Assembly: GCA_034670405.1 (NCBI GenBank)
Contig: JAXDDX010000001.1
Location: 17,339,001-17,403,000, forward strand
From: Hoplostethus atlanticus
Taxonomy: Eukaryota > Chordata > Actinopteri > Trachichthyiformes > Trachichthyidae
DNA: 64,000 bases
Reading direction: 5' to 3'
In this document: one piece after another, positions 40,621 through 51,192 of the stretch
How positions within the stretch are numbered: position 1 is the stretch's first letter
Layout of the letters: every line of letters starts with the position of its first letter
Notes under the pieces: model-generated
What the model was told of the DNA's origin: nothing
Seen by the model: the letters and a program-made list of their open reading frames with translations, nothing else
The model's database searches: none
Program-made: the position numbers and the translations under genes

Positions 40621-41406
40621 TAGGGTGCGTTGGAGGACTTTGTGGGAGATGATCAATATCGTTCCCATGAACTTGCTGGAGCCAACTGGTTATTTGGTCT
40701 GTGATCCAAAGGTGGCGCTCTACCTACAGTATCTGCCTACAGCGCTGCAGTGCTCCAGAGCACTGTGTCTTGTGGCTACTTGTGGTACGGCTGCCAAATA
40801 TTTCCTGTGGTCACACCAGGACCAGTGGCTCAATCTAGCCAAGTCTCAGAAAGTTAAGTTCACCATCTTCCCAAAGCCCTCAACAATGCTGAAGCAATCG
40901 CTTGTCTTCTCTAAAGCGTTCAGACCATCTGTGATTCAGGCGAGTCCATTTTGGATGGCAGAGCTGTTCGAAGGGGCTGATAGCTGCTGTCACCCGGACA
41001 TCCTAGCCAAAAGCCACTGGCCTCTTGGCTTGAGTAGAACAGCTACAGTTGCAACAGCAAAACCGTTCCCTACTTTTATCAAGGAGAATAGTGATGCATT
41101 CTAGGAACAACAGTGCAGTAAAAGGCCACATATTTTTACTCACGGTGTATGAAGCCATCACTGTCTCATCCTCTTTCATCCCCTCTGACAAAGCAACGCT
41201 ACCATGCGGTACTCTGCACCATGCAGCACTTTTCCACACATGGTGGTACTTTGTGTTAGTTTGCAGTGATACTAAGCGAACTTTGCAGTTATTAACAGGA
41301 CCGACCTTACAAGCCAATCTGGTTTATGGGGCAGAGTGTAATAATTCCAATTCTAACTCTTACCAATTCAAAAAAGGGGGTTGATTTCAGGTCACCGAGC
41401 CGGGGT

Positions 41407-42549
41407 CTAATAGCCCTCAGGGAATATTTTGTTTTGGGAGGGCTTGCATAGGCGGGTCTTCATCCTGGACAGGAAGGATCGCTTCTTTGCCTTCGACTGA
41501 CTGACTGTGGTGGAAGTCGTGGCCGCGTGGTTTTCTGGTTCTTCCGGGCAAACACAGCACACGCGGCGCCAGACGAGATTGAGTCTCGAGAAGAGCCTGC
41601 GGAGAAGGTTAAAGCTTCTCTGGGTCCTCTTGTCCTGCCTGACGTCCTCCTGGCCTGCACCGGGATAGTCTGTGGCTGGCTGGGAGTGGGCCACGGGCGT
41701 CTGGCTGCATGTGTCCTGGGAGCAGCTCTCTACCAGGACGGTGTCCGGGACGTCCTGGACGTCTCCATCAACCAAAGCTCCATCTCCAAAGGAAGCACCA
41801 CATTGAAGAAGTGCCTCAATTGGACACTTCTGAGTCAGGTCCTCCCTCAGAAGTGCCTCAATTGGACACTTCTGCGTCAGGTCCTCCCTCACAGCTCCAG
41901 CTGTGGATATCTCCTCTCTCTGGTTGTTGTAATACAAACGACGCAGACTATAAAAACATCTCAGCCAATGCTGCACCTTGTTGCAGGTTTTAAACACAGC
42001 AGAGGACATGAGTTCGTCGTTGTCAGAGGTACCGTCTGTCACAATTTCAGCCTGTTTCTCAACATCGCTGTGATGGAGAAACTGCATGAAACACTCAATG
42101 TCCTTAGCAGCCCTATCAATTATGTCTGAGACTAGCTTCTGTGCCACCTCAGAGACTAGTGACTCAGCTGAGGTGGTGGAGGAAGAAGAGGAGGAAACTT
42201 TTTTCGCCTCCTCTGATGTGACTTCCTGATCCACTTGGCTGTTCACTAAATCCAATAGTGTGGTGCTCAGGTCTGCTTTTACAACAGCCCTGATGTCATC
42301 ACTGCACCACATCTGGCTGACGGACATCGGTCGAGGAGACGGCGGTGCAGAAACACTGCTGGCTGATACGATGGCTGTCGGCAGGGACAGCACCTCATCC
42401 ATAAAGTGCCCTGCTGCCAAGGAGACCCGGGAGCTTCTCTTCCTGCAACAGCAGGTCTTCCAGGCTCCCATCATGTTCTCAAAGAGAGGGCTGGTGTTCC
42501 CGTCCATCCCTGTCTCGTCTTTGGTGTCAGGATCCTTGACCGTCTTCAT
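41407..42549 (-). CDS. unknown 380-residue protein, array copy 1
   Basis: Intact single-exon frame; the first ATG is at 42549-42547. I do not recognise the family. Seen in the protein: Cys/basic patch WKTCCCRKR (about residues 31-39), Pro/Ser stretch, helical DIRAVVKADLSTTLLDLV (85-102), poly-Ser (119-124), amphipathic AQKLVSDIIDRA (136-147), WLRCFYSLRRLYY, a perfect 14-residue tandem duplication REDLTQKCPIEALL (221-248), and a basic C-terminus with LLRRLFSRLNLVWRRV and CCVCPEEPE. There is no signal peptide or membrane segment. The 136-147 helix fits the RII-binding consensus of A-kinase anchoring proteins, which is inference only. Its start codon lies about 140 bp downstream of a TATA box. 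Near-identical copies at 46.5 and 51.2 kb. Confidence 0.7.
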   Translation of the reverse strand: MKTVKDPDTKDETGMDGNTSPLFENMMGAWKTCCCRKRSSRVSLAAGHFMDEVLSLPTAIVSASSVSAPPSPRPMSVSQMWCSDDIRAVVKADLSTTLLDLVNSQVDQEVTSEEAKKVSSSSSSTTSAESLVSEVAQKLVSDIIDRAAKDIECFMQFLHHSDVEKQAEIVTDGTSDNDELMSSAVFKTCNKVQHWLRCFYSLRRLYYNNQREEISTAGAVREDLTQKCPIEALLREDLTQKCPIEALLQCGASFGDGALVDGDVQDVPDTVLVESCSQDTCSQTPVAHSQPATDYPGAGQEDVRQDKRTQRSFNLLRRLFSRLNLVWRRVCCVCPEEPENHAATTSTTVSQSKAKKRSFLSRMKTRLCKPSQNKIFPEGY

Positions 42550-42690
42550 GGTAGTACTAACCGCCACTACTATAAAGTATACTCACCAAACTTATCTTCA
42601 GATGAAGCTGCTTATCCTCGTCTTTGTCGTCTTCTCCCTGTTCAGTTCAGTAGTTTTGAACCAAATGAGCTCAGGTGTGGAGACACCCTG

Positions 42691-42750
42691 CTTTTATAGG
42701 CATAGTGGCTGATGACATCATAATGGAGGTTGGTGATGTGGTGATGTCAT
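42691..42750 (-). promoter_or_regulatory. TATA box and inverted CRE-like pair, copy 1
   Basis: TATAAAAG on the minus strand (42698-42691) is placed about 140 bp before the start codon of the copy 1 gene. Upstream of it lie two inverted octamers reading TGATGTCA (42720-42713 on minus, 42742-42749 on plus), each one base from the cAMP response element. A GTGAGTAT just before the start codon resembles a donor, but no partner exon is evident. Confidence 0.6.
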
Positions 42751-43009
42751 CCAGAACCTTGTTGCAACACTGTTGTCATGGCTGCTGGGGAGAAAAAGAC
42801 ATAGCTATATCTGTATAGCACTGTTTAATTAATAGTCAACATTTAATTTACTTCATGGAGGGAATGGTTTAATTAGTTCTAGTGCACAAGTTACAAATTG
42901 TTTACTAGTCAAGTCAACTTTATTTATATAGCCCTTAATCACAGTCACAGTCTCAAAGGGCCTCACCTCACCACATTATGAAAACAATCAATGATGACAC
43001 ACGACCCCC

Positions 43010-43200
43010 CCAACCTTGGACCCAAGTGTGGGCAGCCCACACCAAGCCCATTCATGGTCAACATGGGCCCACTGTGGGCAGCCCACTAGGGCCCCTCACC
43101 TGGCCCCCAGGTCATGTTTGGTCAGGGTCCACTGTGGGTCAGTTGTGGGCAGCCAACTTTGTTCCCCTGCACGACCCAAAACCTGTTTGAATGATTCAAA
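43010..43200. repeat. GC-rich degenerate repeat (gtgggcagcccac)
   Basis: Recurring gtgggcagcccac, gggcccactgtgggc and related palindromic words. The same block starts at 48135 after copy 2 but decays there. Non-coding. Confidence 0.5.
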
Positions 43201-43606
43201 ATCGAATCAATATTAAAAGGTATTCATACAATACAAGCACATTTTAAATAGTAAAAAAAAAATTCCCATGAGATGATACAGCGTGGCATGTTGAGAACAT
43301 TCAACCCGAGGAACAATCCATCAAATTATGATGCATAGTCACCAACAAAATGACCATGTCCTCATGTCCTCTGCACGAGGCACCATAATGGTAGCTTGGT
43401 AGAGGCAGTTTGAGGATTGCATATGGTTCGCAACACCATCTAATGAAGCTATGGCGTGAATTCAATCAGGAAGATTACCTTTCTTACACCTCACTCTCTC
43501 TCCAACTTAGAGATAAGGGATTCTCCCACCCTGTCAACTTTTTTCCCCACACTGTCATTTCCTGCTCTGCTATTTACATTTAACCAATCAGATCTCTCCC
43601 TATAAA

Positions 43607-44694
43607 AATGATCATTGACTCACTTGAGGTGTATGGACCTGAGGTGTACAGACCACTCTCTCATCTGGACAGCCGGAAGGGGGGCTATGTGAGACTGCTG
43701 TTCATTGACTATAGTTCAGCTTTCAATACCGTAGTCCCCACCAGACTGGCTGGCAAGTTGATTGAGCTGGGACTGAACACCCCCCTGTGTGCCTGGATCC
43801 TGGACTTCCTGACCGCCAGGCCCCAGGTGGTCAGGGTGGGTAGACACACCTCCAACCCCCTCACCCTGAACACAGGATCCCCCCAGGGTTGCGTCCTCAG
43901 CCCCCTACTGTACTCCCTGTACACACATGACTGTGTGGCCAGGTTCAGCTCCAACACCATCATTAAGTTTGCGGATGACACAGTGGTGGTGGGCCTGATC
44001 TCCAACAACGACGAGAAGGCCTACCTGGAGGAAGTTGCTGATCTGTCACTCTGGTGCCAGGACAACAGCCTCCTCCTGAATGTCACCAAAACTAAGGAGC
44101 TGATTGTGGACTTTAGGAGGACACAACAACAGAGGACGTACTCACCACTGGGGATTAATGGGAATACTGTGGAGAGGGTGAGCAGGTATAAATACCTGGG
44201 AGTCCACATCACCGAAGATCTCACATGGTCCACACACACTGACACTCTGGTGAGAAAGGCGAGGCAGCGCCTTTACCACCTCAGGCAACTGAGGAAATTT
44301 AAAGTCTCCCGGAGGATCCTTCAGTCCTTCTACTCTGGAGCTGTGGAGAGCATCCTGACAGGAAGCATCACTGCCTGGTTTGGCAGCAGCTCCGCTCAGG
44401 ACAGGAAGGCTCTGCAGAGAGTAGTGCGTTCGGCTGAGCGCACTATTGGAACTACACTCCCCACCCTGCAGGACTTGTACACCAGGAGGTGCAGAACCAG
44501 AGCCTGCAGGATCATGAAGGATCCTCACCACCCCAACAACGGACTGTTTCAGCTGCTGCGGTCAGGCAAGCGCCTCCGTAGTCACGCTGCCAGAACAGAG
44601 AGACTGAGACGGAGTTTCTTTCCTCAGGCCATCAGGACTGTGAACTCTGACCTCACCAGGGCCCCCACCAAGACACACACACTGCCCCTCTTAT

Positions 44695-44728
<34 letters not shown>

Positions 44729-45006
44729 AGGTAACGACTACACATAATTTATAATTTATATTATATTATACATACAATTTTCCCTTTTTTTACTATATTT
44801 TTTTATAAAGTGCTCTTATTGTAAATATTGTGTTGTTTTTTATATAGAGCTCTTAAAAACTGTGACATTGTAAATATTGTGTTGGTTATTGTAAATAGTG
44901 TGAACCTGTTATTTTGCACATTTCTGCTAAGCATTGCACTTTGCATTTCACTACACACCTCGTGTGTGTATGTGACAATTAAACTTCTTGAATCTTGAAT
45001 CTTGAA
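43607..45006 (+). mobile_element. 5'-truncated L2/CR1-type LINE with reverse transcriptase ORF
   Basis: The frame 43608-44747 encodes the RT domain of a non-LTR retrotransposon. [12 protein letters not shown] (palm) is followed by [20 protein letters not shown], the catalytic FADDTVVV, the thumb-like [14 protein letters not shown] and a C-terminal [14 protein letters not shown] region ending ...[14 protein letters not shown]. The endonuclease domain and the N-terminal RT are missing, so it is dead on arrival. The 3' tail ends in the short repeat cttgaatcttgaatcttga (about 44988-45006), as is common in fish L2-like LINEs. A (CA)n run at 44694-44726 interrupts the end of the frame. Confidence 0.9.
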
Positions 45007-46528
45007 ACGCTTTCTACTGGACATCGGGAACATTAAATCTCAACCAATCAGAGGCAGTTTTGGCTTAATAGACAGATACCATTGCTTCACACTTACTGTA
45101 TGTGTGTGTGTCCAATAGCCTAACCTTTAGCCCTAGACAGTGTAACACTGTGTTGTTAGACACTGGGAGAGGGGGCAGCTGTAGAGAACATTAGTTAAAG
45201 GAGATAGTGGGTGGTCCTGGGGTCCACCGTTCAGGCAGCAGGGGTTAAACAAGTGTATTGGTCATCTGACGTCATAAACTCGTACTCACAACGATTTAGG
45301 GTTACCTTTGGATGACACATTAATGCTAAAGGAAGCTTAACCAAACAGACAAAACTAAATAAAATACACAACACAAACCAAAGCCAATTAAAGATTTTAT
45401 TGATTTGAGTGAAAGATGGATCCGGTGACCTAAACATTAAATGATAACTTTTAAGCAGGGCGGGTCCTACTAACCTCTGCATAGCATGTATCACTGCTTC
45501 GTAGTACTTTGCTGTGCTTTACCATACTTTGTGGTAATTAATCAAATGTATTTGTATAGCCCTTAATTGTGGCTACACAACACCCCCCAACCTTGGACCC
45601 TCGCTGAGGACAAGGAAAAACTCCCACAAACCTTTTAGGGAAAATGGAAGAAACCTTGGGAGGGGCTTCTCAGGGAGGGATCCCCCCTACCAGGACGGTT
45701 GGGCGCGCAATCGCTGCAAAGTATACGAACGAGAGGGTAGGGTGCGTTGGAGGACTTTGTGGGAGATGATCAATATCGTTCCCATGAACTTGCTGGAGCC
45801 AACTGGTTATTTGGTCTGTGATCCAAAGGTGGCGCTCTACCTACAGTATCTGCCTACAGCGCTGCAGTGCTCCAGAGCACTGTGTCTTGTGGCTACTTGT
45901 GGTACGGCTGCCAAATATTTCCTGTGGTCACACCAGGACCAGTGGCTCAATCTAGCCAAGTCCCAGAAACTTAAGTTCACCATCTTCCCAAAGCCCTCAA
46001 CAATGCTGAAGCAATCGCTTGTCTTCTCTAAAGCGTTCAGACCATCTGTGATTCAGGCGAGTCCATTTTGGATGGCAGAGCTGTTCGAAGGGGCTGATAG
46101 CTGCTGTCACCCGGACATCCTAGCCAAAAGCCACTGGCCTCTTGGCTTGAGTAGAACAGCTACAGTTGCAACAGCAAAACCGTTTCCCTACTTTTATCAA
46201 GGAGAATAGTGATGCATTCTGGGAACAACAGTGCAGTAAAAGGCCACATATTTTTACTCACGGTGTATGAAGCCATCACTGTCTCATCCTCTTTCATCCC
46301 CTCTGACAAAGCAACGCTACCATGCGGTACTCTGCACCATGCAGCACTTTTCCACACATGGTGGTACTTTGTGTTAGTTTGCAGTGATACTAAGCGAACT
46401 TTGCAGTTATTAACAGGACCGACCTTACAAGCCAATCAGTGGTTTATGGGGCAGAGTGTAATAATTCCAATTCTAACTCTTACCAATTCAAAAAAGGGGG
46501 TTGATTTCAGGTCACCGGAGCCGGGGTC

Positions 46529-47672
46529 TAATAGCCCTCAGGGAATATTTTGTTTTGGGAGGGCTTGCATAGGCAGGGTCTTCATCCTGGACAGGAAGGA
46601 TCGCTTCTTTGCCTTCGACTGACTGACTGTGGTGGAAGTCGTGGCCGCGTGGTTTTCTGGTTCTTCCGGGCAAACACAGCACACGCGGCGCCAGACGAGA
46701 TTGAGTCTCGAGAAGAGCCTGCGGAGAAGGTTAAAGCTTCTCTGGGTCCTCTTGTCCTGCCTGACGTCCTCCTGGCCTGCACCGGGATAGTCTGTGGCTG
46801 GCTGGGAGTGGGCCACGGGCGTCTGGCTGCATGTGTCCTGGGAGCAGCTCTCTACCAGGACGGTGTCCGGGACGTCCTGGACGTCTCCATCAACCAAAGC
46901 TCCATCTCCAAAGGAAGCACCACATTGAAGAAGTGCCTCAATTGGACACTTCTGAGTCAGGTCCTCCCTCAGAAGTGCCTCAATTGGACACTTCTGCGTC
47001 AGGTCCTCCCTCACAGCTCCAGCTGTGGATATCTCCTCTCTCTGGTTGTTGTAATACAAACGACGCAGACTATAAAAACATCTCAGCCAATGCTGCACCT
47101 TGTTGCAGGTTTTAAACACAGCAGAGGACATGAGTTCGTCGTTGTCAGAGGTACCGTCTGTCACAATTTCAGCCTGTTTCTCAACATCGCTGTGATGGAG
47201 AAACTGCATGAAACACTCAATGTCCTTAGCAGCCCTATCAATTATGTCTGAGACTAGCTTCTGTGCCACCTCAGAGACTAGTGACTCAGCTGAGGTGGTG
47301 GAGGAAGAAGAGGAGGAAACTTTTTTCGCCTCCTCTGATGTGACTTCCTGATCCACTTGGCTGTTCACTAAATCCAATAGTGTGGTGCTCAGGTCTGCTT
47401 TTACAACAGCCCTGATGTCATCACTGCACCACATCTGGCTGACGGACATCGGTCGAGGAGACGGCGGTGCAGAAACACTGCTGGCTGATACGATGGCTGT
47501 CGGCAGGGACAGCACCTCATCCATAAAGTGCACTGCTGCCAAGGAGACCCGGGAGCTTCTCTTCCTGCAGCAGCAGGTCTTCCAGGCTTCCCATCATGTT
47601 CTCAAAGAGAGGGCTGGTGTTCCCGTCCATCCCTGTCTCGTCTTTGGTGTCAGGATCCTTGACCGTCTTCAT
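46529..47672 (-). pseudogene. array copy 2 of the unknown 380-residue gene, two frameshifts
   Basis: Same gene as copies 1 and 3. The start codon is at 47672-47670. Compared with copies 1 and 3 there is one extra base near 47588 (ggcttcccatc), which breaks the frame about 28 codons in, and one extra base near 46575 (aggcagggtc), which changes the last residues. The middle (about 47550-46590) is otherwise open and nearly identical, including the RII-type helix and the 14-residue duplication. Both indels are single bases and adjoin a region of poor sequence, so sequencing error is as likely as true decay. Confidence 0.75.
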
Positions 47673-47813
47673 GGTAGTACTAACCGCCACTACTATAAAG
47701 TATACTCACCAAACTTATCTTCAGATGAAGCTGCTTATCCTCGTCTTTGTCGTCTTCTCCCTGTTCAGTTCAGTAGTTTTGAACCAAATGAGCTCAGGTG
47801 TGGAGACACCCTG

Positions 47814-47875
47814 CTTTTATAGGCATAGTGGCTGATGACATCATAATGGAGGTTGGTGATGTGGTGATGTCATCC
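47814..47875 (-). promoter_or_regulatory. TATA box and CRE-like pair, copy 2
   Basis: The same arrangement as in copy 1: TATAAAAG on the minus strand at 47821-47814, with the inverted TGATGTCA pair just upstream (about 47836-47873). Confidence 0.6.
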
Positions 47876-48109
47876 AGAACCTTGTTGCAACACTGTTGTC
47901 ATGGCTGCTGGGGAGAAAAAGACATAGCTATATCTGTATAGCACTGTTTAATTAATAGTCAACATTTAATTTACTTCATGGAGGGAATGGTTTAATTAGT
48001 TCTAGTGCACAAGTTACAAATTGTTTACTAGTCAAGTCAACTTTATTTATATAGCCCTTAATCACAGTCACAGTCTCAAAGGGCCCACCTCACCACATTA
48101 TGAAACAAT

Positions 48110-50040
48110 CAATGTGACACACGACCCCCCCCAAACCCTTTGGGCCCAAGTGTGGGCAGCCCACACCAAGCCCATTCATGGTCAACATGGGCCCCCTGTG
48201 GGCCCCTGGGTCAACTTTTCCCACAGGTCATTTCCGGGGGCTCAATTTCATTTACCAACTTTTCCCCTAAAAAATGTTTGAATGATTATGATCTATGTAC
48301 AACCAATAAAGCCTTTTAAATGGGAAAAAAAATTCCCAATCAGGGGCATTTGGCATTAACCCAGGAAACAATTCCATTTTTATGTGTGTTTCCCAAAAGC
48401 CTCCTTTGCCCTCAGAGGCAACCAATGGGGTTGGTTTGACTTTGGGGGGGCAAATGGTTGAAACCATTAATGGAAATATGGGGCGGGGATTTTAACAGGG
48501 GGTTACCTTTTTCACTCTACTCTAAATCCACTTTAAGATTTAAAGGGGTTTACCCCTTTTTAACTTTTTAATGCAAGGTGCTTAACAAACAACAAAACCC
48601 CCTTTTAAATAAACAACCAAACCTTAAGTTTTATTGGGTTTAGGGGAAAGATTCCTTGACCACAAGGGGGTATGGAGACTGCGTTCAATTGCATAACTTT
48701 CAATGTAGTCCCCACAACTGTGGCAATTAATTAATCTGAACACCCCTTGCATTGGATCCACCCTGGGCCCGTGGCTGGGTAGAACACCCCAAACCTACCC
48801 TGCACAGGACCCCCAGGGCGTCCCCAGAGACTCCCTTAAAACCATACTTGTGGCCAATTCAGTCAAAATATTAAGTTTTCGGAGACCATTTGGGGGGCTG
48901 ATCTCAACAAACGCAGATTGGCCTACCCGGAGGAATTGGATTGTCCAACGTGCCCACAAAGCCTCTCGTGATGTCAAAATTGGGAGCTGATTGTGGGACC
49001 TTAGGGGACACACAAAGAGGCGGCTCAATCCCATGGAATAAGAAAACTGTGGAGAGGTAGCTGTTAAATCCTGGGAGATACTCAAATAATGGTTCCCCAA
49101 ACCCCTGACACTTGGTGAGAGGCGAAGGCGGCCTTTACCACCTAGGAAAAACTGGAATTAAAGGTTGGAGATCCTTCAGTTTCTACCTAAGCGTAAACAT
49201 ATCCAGGAAAAAGGGATCTGTGGTTTGGGCACTCCGTCAGAAAAGGAAAATTTCGTACAGGTAGTGCTCGCTGGCCACTATTGGAACTACACTCCCCACC
49301 TGCAGACTTTGTCACCAGGAGGTGCAACCAACCGCGGAATTTTAAGGAACCCTACCCCCCCAACAAGTGTTTAATGCGCGGTTGAATCCATCACCTTTTC
49401 CAACAAAGCGGGGATTTCTTCTCAGGCCATAGCCCCGGGAAATTGGGGCCTCACCGGGCCCCCCCGGGGCAAACCCTGCCCCCCCCTTAGCACACACCCA
49501 AACACCACCCCCCTTAGAAGATCAAAATTTAAATTTTTAATTTTCTCTTTTCCCTTTTTTTACATATTTTTTTTGTTGCTCTTTTGAAATTTGGGGTTGG
49601 GTTTTTTTAAAGCTCAAAAAGGACATTGAAAAATTTTTTGGTTTGGGAAAAGTTCCTTTTATTTTGGGGAATTTTTGTAAGCTTTTCACTTTGTTTCCTC
49701 CCCTCTTGGTTGTTTAATTAAAAACCGAAAATTAAAAAATTTCACCTGGGGTGGGGCATTAAAATTTTTAAACCAAAAGGCAGTTTTGGTTTAGAAGTAC
49801 TTGTTCACATTACTGTATGTGGTGGAAACTAACATTAAGCCCCCAGAGGCCAAAATTCTGTGTTTGGGAGAATTTGGGGGGGGCAAAAGAGAACTTTTGG
49901 GATGTGGGTTCCCTGGGGTTCCCCTTAAAAGGGGGTTTCAGGTTTTCACAAAGCTATTTTTACTCACAAACGATTTAGGGAAACCTTTTGGATGACACAT
50001 TGCTAAAGGAAAACTTAAACCCGCAAAACTTTCACAACAC
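48110..50040. other. corrupted spacer between array copies 2 and 3 (includes decayed LINE)
   Basis: The sequence follows the order of 43010-45370 but with many small deletions and inflated homopolymers (for example gggggggcaaat near 48444 and tttttttacatat near 49556). LINE pieces are recognisable (48690-49745), such as ctattggaactacactcccc at 49277, matching 44444. The total is about 450 bp shorter than its counterpart. This error style resembles uncorrected or gap-filled reads more than natural mutation. No usable gene. Confidence 0.75.
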
Positions 50041-51192
50041 AAACCAAAGCCAATTAAAGATTTTATTGATTTGAGTGAAAGATGGATCCGGTGACCTAAA
50101 CATTAAATGATAACTTTTAAGCAGGGCGGGTCCTACTAACCTCTGCATAGCATGTATCACTGCTTCGTAGTACTTTGCTGTGCTTTACCATACTTTGTGG
50201 TAATTAATCAAATGTATTTGTATAGCCCTTAATTGTGGCTACACAACACCCCCCAACCTTGGACCCTCGCTGAGGACAAGGAAAAACTCCCACAAACCTT
50301 TTAGGGAAAATGGAAGAAACCTTGGGAGGGGCTTCTCAGGGAGGGATCCCCCCTACCAGGACGGTTGGGCGCGCAATCGCTGCAAAGTATACGAACGAGA
50401 GGGTAGGGTGCGTTGGAGGACTTTGTGGGAGATGATCAATATCGTTCCCATGAACTTGCTGGAGCCAACTGGTTATTTGGTCTGTGATCCAAAGGTGGCG
50501 CTCTACCTACAGTATCTGCCTACAGCGCTGCAGTGCTCCAGAGCACTGTGTCTTGTGGCTACTTGTGGTACGGCTGCCAAATATTTCCTGTGGTCACACC
50601 AGGACCAGTGGCTCAATCTAGCCAAGTCCCAGAAACTTAAGTTCACCATCTTCCCAAAGCCCTCAACAATGCTGAAGCAATCGCTTGTCTTCTCTAAAGC
50701 GTTCAGACCATCTGTGATTCAGGCGAGTCCATTTTGGATGGCAGAGCTGTTCGAAGGGGCTGATAGCTGCTGTCACCCGGACATCCTAGCCAAAAGCCAC
50801 TGGCCTCTTGGCTTGAGTAGAACAGCTACAGTTGCAACAGCAAAACCGTTCCCTACTTTTATCAAGGAGAATAGTGATGCATTCTGGGAACAACAGTGCA
50901 GTAAAAGGCCACATATTTTTACTCACGGTGTATGAAGCCATCACTGTCTCATCCTCTTTCATCCCCTCTGACAAAGCAACGCTACCATGCGGTACTCTGC
51001 ACCATGCAGCACTTTTCCACACATGGTGGTACTTTGTGTTAGTTTGCAGTGATACTAAGCGAACTTTGCAGTTATTAACAGGACCGACCTTACAAGCCAA
51101 TCAGTGGTTTATGGGGCAGAGTGTAATAATTCCAATTCTAACTCTTACCAATTCAAAAAAGGGGGTTGATTTCAGGTCACCGGAGCCGGGGT

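Larger units (their letters stand above)
40190..45370. repeat. tandem array unit 1
   Basis: The first of three direct repeats. The anchor sequence ccaaagccaattaaag occurs at 40261, 45378 and 50044, giving a period of 5,117 bp, then 4,666 bp. Over the core (40261 to about 43030, again from 45378 and 50044) the copies differ only by scattered single bases. Each unit contains a SINE-like fish repeat, an unknown minus-strand gene with promoter, and (units 1 and 2) LINE sequence. Confidence 0.92.
45371..50040. repeat. tandem array unit 2
   Basis: The second direct repeat. The core to about 48110 is almost identical to unit 1; the remainder (48110-50040) is a corrupted counterpart of 43030-45370. 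Confidence 0.9.

Noticed and set aside
41527..42129. Plus-strand frames opposite the unknown array gene (also 46550-47251)
   Set aside because: These include the complement of the 14-residue duplication and vary in length between copies. The minus-strand frame has the promoter, so it is preferred.
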